From Asanoa iriomotensis (GTDB lineage Bacteria; Actinomycetota; Actinomycetes; Mycobacteriales; Micromonosporaceae): DNA of 64,000 nt. Below, in pieces: positions 45,785 to 59,410 of this stretch. Both the position numbers and the translations under genes were made by a program. Every line of letters starts with the position of its first letter. The stretch's first letter is position 1. The notes beneath the pieces were generated by a model that did not search any database, was not told where the DNA came from, and worked only from the letters and a program-made list of their open reading frames with translations. The stretch lies in contig NZ_BONC01000019.1 in the NCBI RefSeq assembly GCF_016862515.1, positions 1 through 64,000 of the forward strand, given 5' to 3'.

Positions 45785-45842
45785 TGACGACTCTCCCAGT
45801 GCTGGTACCCGGGGTTCTCCCCAGCGATCGCTACGGAGCGTG

Positions 45843-45871
45843 ACGGTACGGGGAATGAGAGAACTGGTCAA
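45843..45871 (-). promoter_or_regulatory. bldD promoter (-35/-10)
   Basis: On the minus strand, TTGACC (45871-45866) and TACCGT (45848-45843) are separated by exactly 17 bases, close to a housekeeping sigma promoter. Transcription would begin near 45836, giving a leader of about 52 bases. Confidence 0.6.
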
Positions 45872-45892
45872 GTGCTCATTACCCATCACTTG
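45869..45892. promoter_or_regulatory. Candidate BldD autoregulatory box
   Basis: CAAGTG (45869-45874) and CACTTG (45887-45892) are perfect arms with a 12-base spacer, overlapping the bldD -35 element. The halves resemble the AGTGA...TCACT-type BldD consensus, and BldD is known to repress its own gene in Streptomyces. The assignment is inferred. Confidence 0.45.
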
Positions 45893-45995
45893 GGAGGACT
45901 GTCTTCTCTTGTCCGAATTTTCCTGCACCATGCATCAACGACTCGCCACGTTGTTACGCACGGCACGCTGCGCATACCCACGCTGTCCCCGCTGG

Positions 45996-46001
45996 TAACG
46001 T
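45996..46001 (+). promoter_or_regulatory. -10 element of the pyr operon
   Basis: TAACGT matches TANNNT; transcription from about 46008 would give a 59-base leader containing the PyrR hairpin. No convincing -35 was found. Confidence 0.4.
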
Positions 46002-46034
46002 GATCGACGGTTCGCCGAAGACATCCTTTAACGA

Positions 46035-46062
46035 CCCGTCCCGTGAGGCGGGGAAGGAGGTC
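46035..46062 (+). promoter_or_regulatory. PyrR-binding hairpin overlapping the pyrR Shine-Dalgarno
   Basis: Bases 46039-46049 read TCCCGTGAGGC, matching the core UCCNGNGAGGY of the PyrR RNA consensus. A lower stem CCCG (46035-46038) pairs with CGGG (46049-46052), which runs into the Shine-Dalgarno GGGAAGGAGG (46051-46060). There is no terminator stem before the GTG at 46067. PyrR binding would therefore block translation initiation, as described for mycobacteria, rather than attenuate transcription. Confidence 0.7.
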
Positions 46063-46066
46063 CGCC

Positions 46067-46657
46067 GTGGCCTATCCACAGGCCGCTTCATCCTCGACGA
46101 CGTCCGGTTCGCCACCGTCTGTGAAGGTCATCCTCACTGAGACTGATCTGCAGCGGGTCGTCGACCGCATCGCGCACCAGATCCTCGAGAAGACCGACGG
46201 CGCCGAGGGCACCGTCCTGCTCGGCATCCCGACGCGCGGGGTCCCGCTCGCCCATCGACTGGCCGCCCGGATCGCCGCTTTCGAAGACGTCAACGTACCC
46301 GTCGGTGTGCTCGATGTCACTCTTTACCGCGACGACCTCCGCCTCAAGGCCACCCGGGCGCTGGGCCCGACCGACCTGCCGCCGGGCGGCATCGACGGCC
46401 GGCGGGTCATCCTCGTCGACGACGTCCTGTTCTCCGGCCGCACGGTCCGTGCCGCCCTCGACGCCCTCTCCGACCTCGGCCGGCCCAGCTCGGTGCAGCT
46501 CGCCGTGATCGTCGACCGCGGCCACCGGGAGTTGCCGATCCGCGCCGACTACGTCGGCAAGAACATCCCGACCGCGCGCACGGAGATCGTGAAGGTCACG
46601 CTCGCCGAGATCGACGGCAACGACGAGGTGCGCCTGATCGGCGAGGAGGCCAAATGA
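46067..46657 (+). CDS. pyrR: Pyrimidine operon regulator / uracil phosphoribosyltransferase PyrR
   Basis: PyrR senses UMP/UTP and binds pyr mRNA; it also has weak UPRTase activity. The product is 196 residues. The PRPP motif [13 protein letters not shown] is intact, with RIAHQILEK and [12 protein letters not shown] earlier. The first 25 residues are a Ser-rich extension. The GTG at 46067 has a strong GGAAGGAGG; an upstream GTG at 46043 lies inside the regulatory hairpin and was rejected. The stop overlaps pyrB as ATGA. Confidence 0.95.
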   Translation: MAYPQAASSSTTSGSPPSVKVILTETDLQRVVDRIAHQILEKTDGAEGTVLLGIPTRGVPLAHRLAARIAAFEDVNVPVGVLDVTLYRDDLRLKATRALGPTDLPPGGIDGRRVILVDDVLFSGRTVRAALDALSDLGRPSSVQLAVIVDRGHRELPIRADYVGKNIPTARTEIVKVTLAEIDGNDEVRLIGEEAK

Positions 46658-47574
46658 TCAAGCACCTGCTCTCCGCGGCCGACCTCGACGCGCAGCACGC
46701 CACGCTGGTCCTCGACACCGCCGCCGAACTGGCCAACCTGTCCAGCCGCGAGGTCAAGAAGCTGCCGACGCTGCGCGGCCGCACGGTGGTCAACCTCTTC
46801 TACGAGGACTCCACGCGTACGCGCATCTCGTTCGAGGCGGCCGCGAAGCGGCTCTCCGCCGACGTCATCAACTTCTCGGCCAAGGGCTCCAGCGTCTCCA
46901 AGGGCGAGAGCCTCAAGGACACCGCGCTGACCCTGCAGGCGATGGGCGCCGACGCCGTCGTCGTGCGCCACCCGGCCTCCGGCGCGCCGCACCGGCTGGC
47001 CCAGTGGGTCGACGGCTCCGTGGTCAACGCCGGCGACGGCACCCACGAGCACCCGACCCAGGCGCTGCTCGACGCGTACACGATGCGCTCGCGGTTGGGT
47101 CGGCTCGCCGGCCTGCACGTCGCGATCGTCGGCGACGTGCTGCACAGCCGGGTCGCCCGCTCCAACGTCCTGCTGCTGACCACGCTCGGTGCCAAGGTCA
47201 CCGTGGTCGGCCCGCCGACGCTGATCCCGGTCGACGTCGGCCCGGCGCTCTCGCCGGACCTGCGGGTCTCCTACGACCTCGACGCGGTGCTGCCCGACGT
47301 CGACGTGGTGATGATGCTGCGGGTCCAGCGCGAACGGATGAACGACTCCTACTTCCCGTCGACCAGGGAATACGCGCGCCGCTACGGGCTCGACGCGGCC
47401 CGGATGCGGCGGCTGCCCGAGCACGCGATCGTCATGCACCCCGGCCCGATGGTTCGCGGCATGGAGATCACTCCGGAGGTGGCCGACTCGGCCCGCTCCA
47501 CGATCGTCGAACAGGTCGCCAACGGCGTCTCCGTCCGGATGGCCGTCCTCTACCTGCTCCTGGGGGGCAAATGA
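46654..47574 (+). CDS. pyrB: Aspartate carbamoyltransferase catalytic subunit
   Basis: PyrB makes carbamoyl-aspartate from carbamoyl phosphate and aspartate. The product is 306 residues. The carbamoyl phosphate site STRTRISFE, the KGES loop and HPTQALLD are intact, and [12 protein letters not shown] near the end is the aspartate-domain signature. No pyrI regulatory subunit is present. Both ends overlap neighbours by 4 bases. Confidence 0.97.
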   Translation: MIKHLLSAADLDAQHATLVLDTAAELANLSSREVKKLPTLRGRTVVNLFYEDSTRTRISFEAAAKRLSADVINFSAKGSSVSKGESLKDTALTLQAMGADAVVVRHPASGAPHRLAQWVDGSVVNAGDGTHEHPTQALLDAYTMRSRLGRLAGLHVAIVGDVLHSRVARSNVLLLTTLGAKVTVVGPPTLIPVDVGPALSPDLRVSYDLDAVLPDVDVVMMLRVQRERMNDSYFPSTREYARRYGLDAARMRRLPEHAIVMHPGPMVRGMEITPEVADSARSTIVEQVANGVSVRMAVLYLLLGGK

Positions 47575-48845
47575 GCAGCACGTTCCTGGTCAAGGGGGTC
47601 AGCGTCCTGGGCGCCGAGCCGACCGACCTGCTGATCCGTGACGGCGTCGTCGCGGAGGTCGGCGGCGACGCCCGCGGCGCCCAGGTGGTCGACGCCGCCG
47701 GCCTGGTCGCGCTGCCCGGCCTGGTCGACCTGCACACCCACCTGCGCGAGCCCGGCCGCGAGGACGCCGAGACCGTCGAGTCCGGCTCGCGGGCCGCGGC
47801 GCTGGGCGGATACACCGCTGTCTGCGCGATGGCCAACACCTCGCCGGTCGCCGACACGGCGGGCGTGGTCGAGCAGGTCTGGCGGCTCGGCCGCGAGGCG
47901 GGCCTGGTCGACGTGCAGCCGATCGGCGCGGTGACCGTCGGTCTCGCCGGCCAGCACCTGGCCGAGTTGGGCGCGATGGCCACCTCCGCGGCGAAGGTTC
48001 GGATCTTCTCCGACGACGGGCACTGCGTGTCCGACGCGCGGCTGATGCGGCGGGCGCTGGAATACGTGAAGGCGTTCGACGGCGTGATCGCCCAGCACGC
48101 CGAGGAGCCCCGGCTGACCGAGGGCGCCCAGATGCACGAGGGCGAGGTCTCCGCGCGGCTCGGGCTGACCGGCTGGCCGGCGGTGGCCGAGGAGGCGATC
48201 ATCGCCCGTGACGCCCTGCTCGCCGGGCACGTCGGCGCCCGCCTGCACGTCTGTCACGTGAGCACGGCCGGTTCGGTCGACGTGATCCGGCAGGCCAAGG
48301 CCGCGGGTGTACGCGTGACCGCCGAGGTGACGCCCCACCACCTGCTGCTGACCGACGAGCGGGCCACCTCGTACGACCCGGTGTTCAAGGTGAACCCGCC
48401 GCTGCGCACCAAGACCGACGTGGCGGCACTGCGGTCGGCGCTGGCCGAGGGCCTGATCGACATCGTGGCCACCGACCACGCACCGCACGCGGTGGAGGAC
48501 AAGGAATGCGAGTGGGCGTACGCGCGCCCCGGCATGATCGGCCTCGAGACCGCGCTGTCGATCGTGCTCGACGTGCTCGGCCCCGACTGGGAGCTGATCG
48601 CGGAGCGGATGTCGCGCACACCGGCCCGGATCGCCGGGCTGACCGAGCACGGCCGCACGCCGGCGCCCGGTGAGCCGGCGACGTTCACGCTGTTCGACCC
48701 CGCCGCCCGCTGGGAGGTCGACCCGACCGGGTCGGCGTCCCGCTCGCGCAACACCCCGTACGCGGGGATGACCCTGCCCGGCCGAATCGTCGCGACGTTC
48801 CTGCGCGGCGAGCCGACGGTGCTGGACGGAAAGGCAGTCAAATGA
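47571..48845 (+). CDS. pyrC: Dihydroorotase
   Basis: PyrC cyclises carbamoyl-aspartate to dihydroorotate. The product is 424 residues, the class I length. Metal ligands are visible in [10 protein letters not shown], in CHVSTAGS and in [20 protein letters not shown] is also typical. The ATG overlaps the pyrB stop; the stop overlaps carA as ATGA. Confidence 0.96.
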   Translation: MSSTFLVKGVSVLGAEPTDLLIRDGVVAEVGGDARGAQVVDAAGLVALPGLVDLHTHLREPGREDAETVESGSRAAALGGYTAVCAMANTSPVADTAGVVEQVWRLGREAGLVDVQPIGAVTVGLAGQHLAELGAMATSAAKVRIFSDDGHCVSDARLMRRALEYVKAFDGVIAQHAEEPRLTEGAQMHEGEVSARLGLTGWPAVAEEAIIARDALLAGHVGARLHVCHVSTAGSVDVIRQAKAAGVRVTAEVTPHHLLLTDERATSYDPVFKVNPPLRTKTDVAALRSALAEGLIDIVATDHAPHAVEDKECEWAYARPGMIGLETALSIVLDVLGPDWELIAERMSRTPARIAGLTEHGRTPAPGEPATFTLFDPAARWEVDPTGSASRSRNTPYAGMTLPGRIVATFLRGEPTVLDGKAVK

Positions 48846-49952
48846 GGCGCCCCGCGCTGCTCGTCCTGGAGGACGGGCGGACGTTCCACGGCGAGTCCTA
48901 CGGCAGCGTGGGCGAGACGTTCGGCGAGGCGGTGTTCACCACCGCGATGACCGGCTACCAGGAGACGCTGACCGACCCGTCGTACCACCGGCAGGTCGTC
49001 GTGCAGACCGCACCGCACATCGGCAACACCGGCGTCAACGACGAGGACGACGAGTCGGCCCGGATCTGGGTCGCCGGTTACGTCGTGCGCGACCCGGCCC
49101 GGCTCGCCTCCAACTGGCGGCGCACCGGCGACCTGGAGGACCGGCTGGCCGCCGAGGGCGTGGTCGGCATCTCGGGCGTCGACACCCGGGCGCTGACCCG
49201 GCACCTACGCGACCGGGGAGCGATGCGCGTCGGCGTCTCCAGCGTCACCGACGACCCGGCGGTGCTCCTGCGCAAGGTGCGCGAGGCGCCCGAGATGGTG
49301 GGCGCGGACCTGTCGGCCCAGGTGACCACGGCTGCGCCGTACACCGTGAACGCGGTTGGCACCCATGAGTTCACCGTCGCGGCGGTCGACCTCGGCATCA
49401 AGCGCAACGTCGCCCGGCGCCTGGCCGCACGCGGCGTGACCACCCACGTGATGCCGGCCGGCTCGACCATCGACGACCTGCTCGCCACCGGCGCCGACGC
49501 GATCTTCTTCTCGCCGGGCCCGGGCGACCCGGCCACCGCGGACGGTCCGGTGGAGTTGGCCCGCGAGGTGATGCGCCGGCGGATCCCGCTGTTCGGCATC
49601 TGCTTCGGCTCGCAGATCCTCGGGCGGGCGCTCGGCTTCGGCACCTACAAGCTGGGCTTCGGGCACCGGGGCAGCAACCAGCCGGTGCTCGACCGGGCCA
49701 CCGGCAAGGTCGAGGTGACGTCGCACAACCACGGGTTCGCGGTCGACGCGCCCCTGGAAGGCAGTGTCTCGACCGACTTCGGCGACGTCGCGGTGTCGCA
49801 CGTCTGCCTCAACGACAACGTTGTCGAGGGTCTGCGGGCGCACGACGTCCCGGCTTTCACAGTCCAGTACCACCCGGAAGCGGCAGCCGGTCCGCACGAC
49901 GCGGACTATCTGTTCGACCGCTTCCGGGAGCTCATCGCGGGGGAGAGGGTCA

Positions 49953-49960
<8 letters not shown>
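48842..49960 (+). CDS. carA: Carbamoyl phosphate synthase small subunit
   Basis: CarA is the glutaminase that feeds ammonia to CarB. The product is 372 residues. The N-terminal CPSase domain starts [16 protein letters not shown]. The class I amidotransferase triad is present: Cys in [13 protein letters not shown] and His/Glu in [12 protein letters not shown]. The stop overlaps the carB GTG by 8 bases. Confidence 0.96.
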
Positions 49961-53274
<3,314 letters not shown>

Positions 53275-53285
<11 letters not shown>

Positions 53286-54309
53286 GCGGGTCGTCCGCCC
53301 GGCCCTGTTCCGTATCGGTTCGGGCGACGCCGAGACCGCGCACGAGTGGACGCTGACGCGGCTGGCGGGCCTCCCGCCGGCCGCGTGGCGGCTGCTGGCT
53401 TCGCGGTATACGGTGCGCAACCCGCGCACGGTCTTCGGGCTGGAGTTCCCGAACCCGGTCGGGCTCGCGGCGGGCGTCGACAAGAACGGCGTCGCGCTGG
53501 CGGCCTGGCCGGCCCTGGGCTTCGGCTTCGTCGAGGTGGGCACGGTGACGGCGCACGCACAGCCGGGCAACCCGAAACCGCGCCTGTTCCGCCTGCGCGA
53601 CAGCGAAGCGATCGTCAACCGCATGGGCTTCAACAACGAGGGCGCCGCGGCGCTCGCGCGGCGATTGGAACGGTCCGTTGTTACTCGGAAAGCGTTAACA
53701 ACGGACCGTTCCTTTCCCTTGGGCATCTCGTTGGGGAAGTCCAAGGTGACGCCGCTCGAGGAGGCGGTCGAGGACTACCTGGCGTCCTACACGTTGCTGC
53801 GGGACCACGGGGACTACTTCGCCGTCAACGTGTCCTCGCCCAACACGCCTGGGTTGCGGAGTCTGCAGGATCGCGACTCGATCGACGCGTTGTTGAGTGC
53901 GTTGGTGGGGGAGAAGCCCATCCTCGTGAAGATCGCGCCCGACCTGACCGAGGCCGCGATCGCCGAACTGCTGGAGGTCTGTCTCGCCCGCGGTGCCGCC
54001 GGGGTGATCGCCACCAACACCACCCTCGCCCGAGACGGTCTCGCGGGCGCCGATCGGGTCGCGGGGGAGGAGGCCGGCGGGCTGTCCGGTGCGCCGCTGA
54101 CCGGGCGGGCGCGCGATGTCGTGCGGTTCGTGCACGACGAGACCGGCGGGCGGCTGCCCGTGATCGGGGTCGGCGGGCTCATGTCGCCCGACGATGCCGC
54201 ACGGATGTTCGATGCCGGCGCCAGTCTGGTGCAGGTCTACACCGGGTTCATCTATCACGGGCCCGCGCTGGTCCGGCGGATCGCGTCTTTGAAGAAAGGA
54301 CAATCGTGA
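53275..54309 (+). CDS. pyrD: Quinone-dependent dihydroorotate dehydrogenase
   Basis: PyrD class 2 oxidises dihydroorotate at the inner face of the membrane with quinone as acceptor. The product is 344 residues. The N-terminal membrane-associating helices, [18 protein letters not shown] with the catalytic Ser, KIAPDL and GGLMSPDDA are intact. Residues about 131-146 are encoded by a 46-base palindromic element (53667-53712) that includes a TTA codon for Leu141, a codon nearly absent in such genomes. The insert falls in a variable loop before [10 protein letters not shown], so the enzyme should still fold. Both ends overlap neighbours. Confidence 0.95.
53667..53712. repeat. Palindromic element inserted in frame within pyrD
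   Basis: GGAACGGTCCGTTGTTA (53667-53683) and its exact reverse complement (53696-53712) form 17-base arms around a 12-base loop. Each arm is itself nearly palindromic (AACGG-T-CCGTT). It is translated as part of PyrD and carries the TTA codon at 53695-53697. The right arm shares 13 of 17 bases with 45235-45251 near the nusB terminator, and the differences keep the inner palindrome. Confidence 0.8.
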
Positions 54310-55151
54310 CTAAAGCCTTTGGAGCGCGCCTGTACGAGGCGCTCGGCACGCGTGGTCCGCTGTGCGTGGGGATCGATCCTCATCCAAGTCTGCTGACCGC
54401 CTGGGGGCTGGCCGACGACGCCACCGGGCTGGCTGAGTTCTGCGAGATCGTTATCGAAGCGCTCGGCGACCGGGTCGCGGTGGTCAAACCGCAGTCCGCG
54501 TTTTTCGAGCGACACGGCTCCCGAGGGGTCGCCGTGCTTGAGTCGGCTATCCGACAGTTGCGCGATGCCGGCGCCCTGGTGTTGCTCGACGTGAAGCGTG
54601 GCGACATCGGGTCGACGGTCGCCGCGTACGCGACCGCATATCTCGATCCGGCGAGCCCGCTGCGTGCTGACGCGATCACGGCGAGCCCCTTCCTCGGCGT
54701 CGGATCGCTGCGCCCGATGTTCGACGCGGCGACCGCTCACGACGGCGGCGTCTTCGTCCTCGCGCTCACCTCGAACCCCGAGGGAGCCGCCGTGCAGCGC
54801 GCCGTCGGTCCCGGCGGCAGGACCGTCGCGCAGACCGTGATCGACGAGATTTCCCAGCTCAACGATGGTGTGGAGCCGCTCGGCAGCTTCGGCTTGGTGG
54901 TCGGCGCGACGATCGGCGATACCGGCCACGATCTCTCCCGGGTCAACGGCCCGATCCTCGCCCCGGGGTTGGGCGCGCAGGGTGGGAACGCTTCCGACCT
55001 GCGTACCGTCTTCGGTAATGATCTTGATTGGGTGGTTCCGTCCTACTCGCGGGAGATCCTGGCTCGGGGGCCCTCGGTGTCCGATTTGCGCACTGCGGCG
55101 GCCGACGTCCTGGCCCAGTGCCGGGCCGTTCTGGGCCCCCGAACGAGGTGA
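54306..55151 (+). CDS. pyrF: Orotidine-5'-phosphate decarboxylase, type 2
   Basis: PyrF makes UMP from OMP, the last step of the operon. The product is 281 residues, the long mycobacterial type. [12 protein letters not shown] opens the barrel, KPQSAFFER follows, and the catalytic Asp/Lys pair lies in [12 protein letters not shown]. The GTG overlaps the pyrD stop as GTGA. It is the last gene of the pyrimidine run; mihF begins 168 bases later. Confidence 0.95.
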   Translation: MTKAFGARLYEALGTRGPLCVGIDPHPSLLTAWGLADDATGLAEFCEIVIEALGDRVAVVKPQSAFFERHGSRGVAVLESAIRQLRDAGALVLLDVKRGDIGSTVAAYATAYLDPASPLRADAITASPFLGVGSLRPMFDAATAHDGGVFVLALTSNPEGAAVQRAVGPGGRTVAQTVIDEISQLNDGVEPLGSFGLVVGATIGDTGHDLSRVNGPILAPGLGAQGGNASDLRTVFGNDLDWVVPSYSREILARGPSVSDLRTAAADVLAQCRAVLGPRTR

Positions 55152-55319
55152 CCCGCGGGATCAAGATTTCGTGATCAAGGCGCGCCGACGTTGCCGAAAA
55201 CCAATCGGGCCGCTAGTTTTCCCCGCGCTGGGAACCACATGCCCCTTTGGTTCACGGCCACCCCACGTTTCACGACCGCGGCGGAAATTCCCGATCGCGG
55301 TAGGACCTGAGGAGAACTG

Positions 55320-55637
55320 GTGCCGCTCCCGTCACTGAGCCCCGAACAGCGCGCGGCAGCGCTGGAAAAGGCAGCGGAGATCCGCAAAGCCCGTGCTGCG
55401 CTGAAGGAGCAGCTGAAGCAGGGCAAGACCACCCTCGCCGCCGTGCTCGACCGGGCCGAGTCTGACGACGTCGTCGGCAAGCTCAAGGTTTCGGCCGTCC
55501 TGCAGGCGATGCCGGGCATCGGCAAGATCCGGGCGACCCAGATCATGGAGAAGCTCAAGATCGCCGACAGCCGCCGGCTGCGCGGTCTGGGCGACCAGCA
55601 GCGCAAGGCGCTCCTTGGAGAGTTCGCCGGCAACTGA
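55320..55637 (+). CDS. mihF: Actinobacterial integration host factor mIHF
   Basis: mIHF is an essential nucleoid protein in actinobacteria. The product is 105 residues. The helix-two-turn-helix DNA-binding part contains LQAMPGIGKIRATQIMEKLKI, the family signature, followed by RRLRGLGDQQRKALL. The GTG has TGAGGAGA upstream. The order pyrF-mihF-gmk-rpoZ is typical of actinobacteria. Confidence 0.96.
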   Translation: MPLPSLSPEQRAAALEKAAEIRKARAALKEQLKQGKTTLAAVLDRAESDDVVGKLKVSAVLQAMPGIGKIRATQIMEKLKIADSRRLRGLGDQQRKALLGEFAGN

Positions 55638-55662
55638 CCCGCCACGCGGGTAGAACGAAGCT

Positions 55663-56190
55663 GTGACCATGCATGACGAGGCGCGCCCGGCGGCTCGGCT
55701 CACGGTCCTGACCGGTCCTTCCGAGGCCGGGCGGGCAGCCGTGATCCGGCTGGTCCGGGCGCGTTCGCCGTGGGTGCGGATGCCCGTCATGGTCACCACC
55801 CGCCGGCGGCGCGACCCCGAGGTCGACGGCACGCACTACACGTTCGTCGACGAGGCCGCGTTCGACCGGCTGGTCGAGGAGCAGGGTTTGATCGAGTCCG
55901 CGGCGATCGGGCAGCACCGGTACGGCACGCCCCGCCGTCCCGTGGAGGCCTGGCTCGCCGCGGGCGAGCCGGTCCTGCTCTCCATCGACCCCCGCGGCGC
56001 CGAACTGGTCAGCCAGACCGTCCCGGATGTCCGGATGGTGCTCCTGCTCGCCCCGGACGACCGGGTCGCGGCCGGGGTGGGCATCGCCGCGGCGATCATC
56101 AACCACGCCGCCGAGCGCGCGGCTGATGAGCTGGTAGGATTGCTCGGTTCGCCATTCCTGACCCCGGCCCGACCGCCGCGCGGCGGTTGA
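55663..56190 (+). CDS. Degenerate guanylate kinase homologue
   Basis: The product is 175 residues at the normal gmk position between mihF and rpoZ. It keeps the Gmk outline: TVLTGPSxxxxR, VTTRRRRDPEVDGTHYTFVDEAAF and HRYGTPRRPVEAWLAAGEPVLL. But the P-loop reads GPSEAGRAA (18-26) where GPSGVGKST is expected, so the phosphate-binding Lys and Ser/Thr are Arg and Ala. The lid helix with its arginine-rich R-L-x-x-R-G segment and part of the C-terminus are missing. I infer an inactive or repurposed homologue. As guanylate kinase is normally essential, a working copy should exist elsewhere in the genome. The frame is intact, so it is not called a pseudogene. Confidence 0.75.
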   Translation: MTMHDEARPAARLTVLTGPSEAGRAAVIRLVRARSPWVRMPVMVTTRRRRDPEVDGTHYTFVDEAAFDRLVEEQGLIESAAIGQHRYGTPRRPVEAWLAAGEPVLLSIDPRGAELVSQTVPDVRMVLLLAPDDRVAAGVGIAAAIINHAAERAADELVGLLGSPFLTPARPPRGG

Positions 56191-56211
56191 GAACGCAGAG
56201 GTTTGTTTTCC

Positions 56212-56475
56212 GTGGGATCCATCGCCAACCCTGAAGGCATCACCAACCCGCCGATCGACGAGCTGCTCGAGAAGACCACGTCGAAGTACGCCCTGGTCAT
56301 CTTCGCGGCCAAGCGCGCCCGCCAGGTCAACGCCTACTACAGCCAGCTCGGCGAAGGCCTCCTGGAATACGTCGGCCCGCTGGTGGAGACCACGCCGCAG
56401 GAGAAGCCGCTCTCGATCGCGATGCGCGAGATCAACGCCGGCCTGCTCACGGCCGAGCCGACCGACAACCCCTGA
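56212..56475 (+). CDS. rpoZ: RNA polymerase omega subunit
   Basis: Omega aids assembly of RNA polymerase. The product is 87 residues. [31 protein letters not shown] is the family core, and [16 protein letters not shown] the end. The GTG at 56212 is preferred over an in-frame TTG at 56203, because AGAGG lies at a workable distance only from the GTG. coaBC begins 4 bases after the stop. Confidence 0.95.
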   Translation: MGSIANPEGITNPPIDELLEKTTSKYALVIFAAKRARQVNAYYSQLGEGLLEYVGPLVETTPQEKPLSIAMREINAGLLTAEPTDNP

Positions 56476-56479
56476 GGTC

Positions 56480-57688
56480 ATGACGGCCCGGGTCGTGCTC
56501 GGCGTCGGTGGCGGGATCGCCGCCTACAAGGCCGCCGAGCTGCTCCGCCTGTTCACCGAGTCGGGGCACCGGGTGAGGGTCATCCCGACCGCGTCCGCAC
56601 TGCGCTTCGTCGGCGCACCGACCTGGGCCGCGCTGTCCCGTGAGCCGGTCGCCGACGACGTGTGGGCCGACGCGCACGAGGTGCCACACGTGCGCCTCGG
56701 CAAGGAGGCCGACCTGGTCGTGGTGGCACCGGCCACCGCCGACCTGATCGCCAAGGCCGCACACGGCCTGGCCGACGACCTGCTCACCAACACGCTGCTC
56801 ACCGCTCGCTGCCCGGTCGTGCTGGCGCCGGCGATGCACACCGAGATGTGGGAGCACCCCGCCACGCAGGCCAACGTGGCGCTGCTGCGCTCCCGCGGCG
56901 TGCTGGTCATCGAGCCCGCGAGCGGCCGGCTGACGGGCTCCGACACCGGCAAGGGCCGGCTGCCGGACCCGACCGAGATCTTCGCGTACGCCCGCCGGGC
57001 GCTGCGTCGCGGCGCCGCGGCCGACCTGGCCGGCCGGCACGTCGTGGTGACCGCAGGCGGCACCCGCGAGCCGCTCGACCCGGTGCGCTTCCTCGGCAAC
57101 CGCTCGTCCGGCAAACAGGGCTACGCGTTCGCCCGCACCGCCGCCGCCCGCGGCGCACGGGTCACTCTGGTCAGCGCCAACCCCACCCTCCCCGCGCCGG
57201 CCGGCGTCGACGTCGTCGTGGTCGGCACCACCGAGGAGCTGCGCAAGGCGACCGTCGAGGCGGCCGCCGGCGCCGACGCCGTGGTGATGGCCGCGGCACC
57301 CGCCGACTTCCGCCCGGCGTCCTACGCCGCGGAAAAGATCAAGAAGGTGCCGGGCGCCGAGCCCGCCCCGATCGCCCTGGCGCTCAACCCCGACATCGCC
57401 GCCGAGCTGGGCGGACGCAAGCCCGCCAGCCAGGTGCTGGTCGTCTTCGCGGCCGAGACCGTGGGGAGCGACGAAGCGCTGGCAAACGCGCGGAAAAAAC
57501 TTGCTGTCAAGAAAGCCGACCTGATCGTGGTCAACCAGGTGGGCGCCGATAAGGTCTTCGGGTCTGACGCCAACGCCGCGACGGTGTTGGGGGCCGACGG
57601 CACGGAAACGGATTTTCCGCAGCAACCTAAGGAAGACCTGGCCGACGCCGTCTGGGATCTGGTAACAAAACGCTTGAGCACGTCTTGA
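56480..57688 (+). CDS. coaBC: Bifunctional phosphopantothenoylcysteine decarboxylase/synthetase
   Basis: CoaBC makes 4'-phosphopantetheine in two steps of CoA synthesis. The product is 402 residues. The flavin decarboxylase half (1-180) has [14 protein letters not shown] and PAMHTEMW where E. coli has PAMNxxMW, and [13 protein letters not shown] where E. coli has a catalytic Cys. The synthetase half has [21 protein letters not shown] and the KIKK lysines. The substitutions are probably the actinobacterial form. The gene is tightly linked to rpoZ. Confidence 0.94.
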   Translation: MTARVVLGVGGGIAAYKAAELLRLFTESGHRVRVIPTASALRFVGAPTWAALSREPVADDVWADAHEVPHVRLGKEADLVVVAPATADLIAKAAHGLADDLLTNTLLTARCPVVLAPAMHTEMWEHPATQANVALLRSRGVLVIEPASGRLTGSDTGKGRLPDPTEIFAYARRALRRGAAADLAGRHVVVTAGGTREPLDPVRFLGNRSSGKQGYAFARTAAARGARVTLVSANPTLPAPAGVDVVVVGTTEELRKATVEAAAGADAVVMAAAPADFRPASYAAEKIKKVPGAEPAPIALALNPDIAAELGGRKPASQVLVVFAAETVGSDEALANARKKLAVKKADLIVVNQVGADKVFGSDANAATVLGADGTETDFPQQPKEDLADAVWDLVTKRLSTS

Positions 57689-57764
57689 CCGAGGGCGGAG
57701 CCGCTGGAGGCAAAATGGCGGCACGGCGCACCCTGGGCCGGACCCGAGATTTGTGAGGAGCACC

Positions 57765-58961
<1,197 letters not shown>

Positions 58962-58975
58962 GCCGCATCTCTTGA

Positions 58976-59010
58976 GAAAGCGGGCCCGCTTCGTCGGCGG
59001 GCCCGCTTTC
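58976..59010 (+). terminator. Strong intrinsic terminator after metK
   Basis: GAAAGCGGGCCCGC (58976-58989) and GCGGGCCCGCTTTC (58997-59010) form a perfect 14-base stem around a 7-base loop, 15 bases past the metK stop, followed by a short T-rich run (GTTTCG). Confidence 0.9.
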
Positions 59011-59410
59011 GTTTCGCGTGACGATGCGACCGGAAGCTTGTCGATGATCGGTCGTGAGCTGGTGCCCTATGCGCCATCGACGGGCGGGCGCCCCGGCGGG
59101 TGATCCCGCAGAGGTGGCTGCCGGGGCTTCACGCCCTTTCCTCTCTTGATCATGTGTTCCGTATCGGGTGTCGCATTTGCGGGGTCACGATCGAGTGCAA
59201 TGGATCGGTGGCAGCCAGGGCGTGTCGCACGGGTCCGCCGCACCTGATCATGAGCCGATGGCTCTGACAGCTTGACCTGCCGCACTTGATCATGGCGACC
59301 ACGGCTTCTTCCGGTGGACGGGGTCCCGACCTGTGCCGGGTCTGAGTCGAACGCCGCAGGGCGCAGATCAGGGAACGGCCCGCCCGGCGCGGCGGTGTAA
59401 GGATGGTGCG
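59011..59410. other. Intergenic region between metK and priA
   Basis: This 400-base stretch contains no recognised gene. It holds the dispersed repeat copy A (59143-59293). The priA promoter should lie in the last 100 bases. Confidence 0.5.
59143..59293 (-). repeat. Dispersed intergenic repeat, copy A
   Basis: On the minus strand two units begin ATGATCA(A/G)GTGCGGC at 59293 and 59251, and another TGATCA lies at 59148-59153. The second unit continues with GCGACAC and TGCACTCGATC, the same landmarks and order as copy B near 33404-33488. An open frame can be read (MIRCGGPVRHALAATDPLHSI), but copy B does not keep it, so I treat it as noncoding. Confidence 0.5.

Noticed and set aside
46070-46085. 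CTATCCACAGG near the pyrR start as a DnaA box
   Set aside because: One mismatch to TTATCCACA, single copy and inside the coding sequence; weak compared with the inverted pair at 16268-16308.
57689-57764. SAM riboswitch before metK
   Set aside because: The gap is only 76 bases and shows no SAM aptamer helices or terminator.
59143-59293. Possible small protein read through the dispersed repeat (MIKCGRS and MIRCGGP stretches)
   Set aside because: The second copy near 33.4 kb does not keep the reading frame and no ribosome binding site is present.
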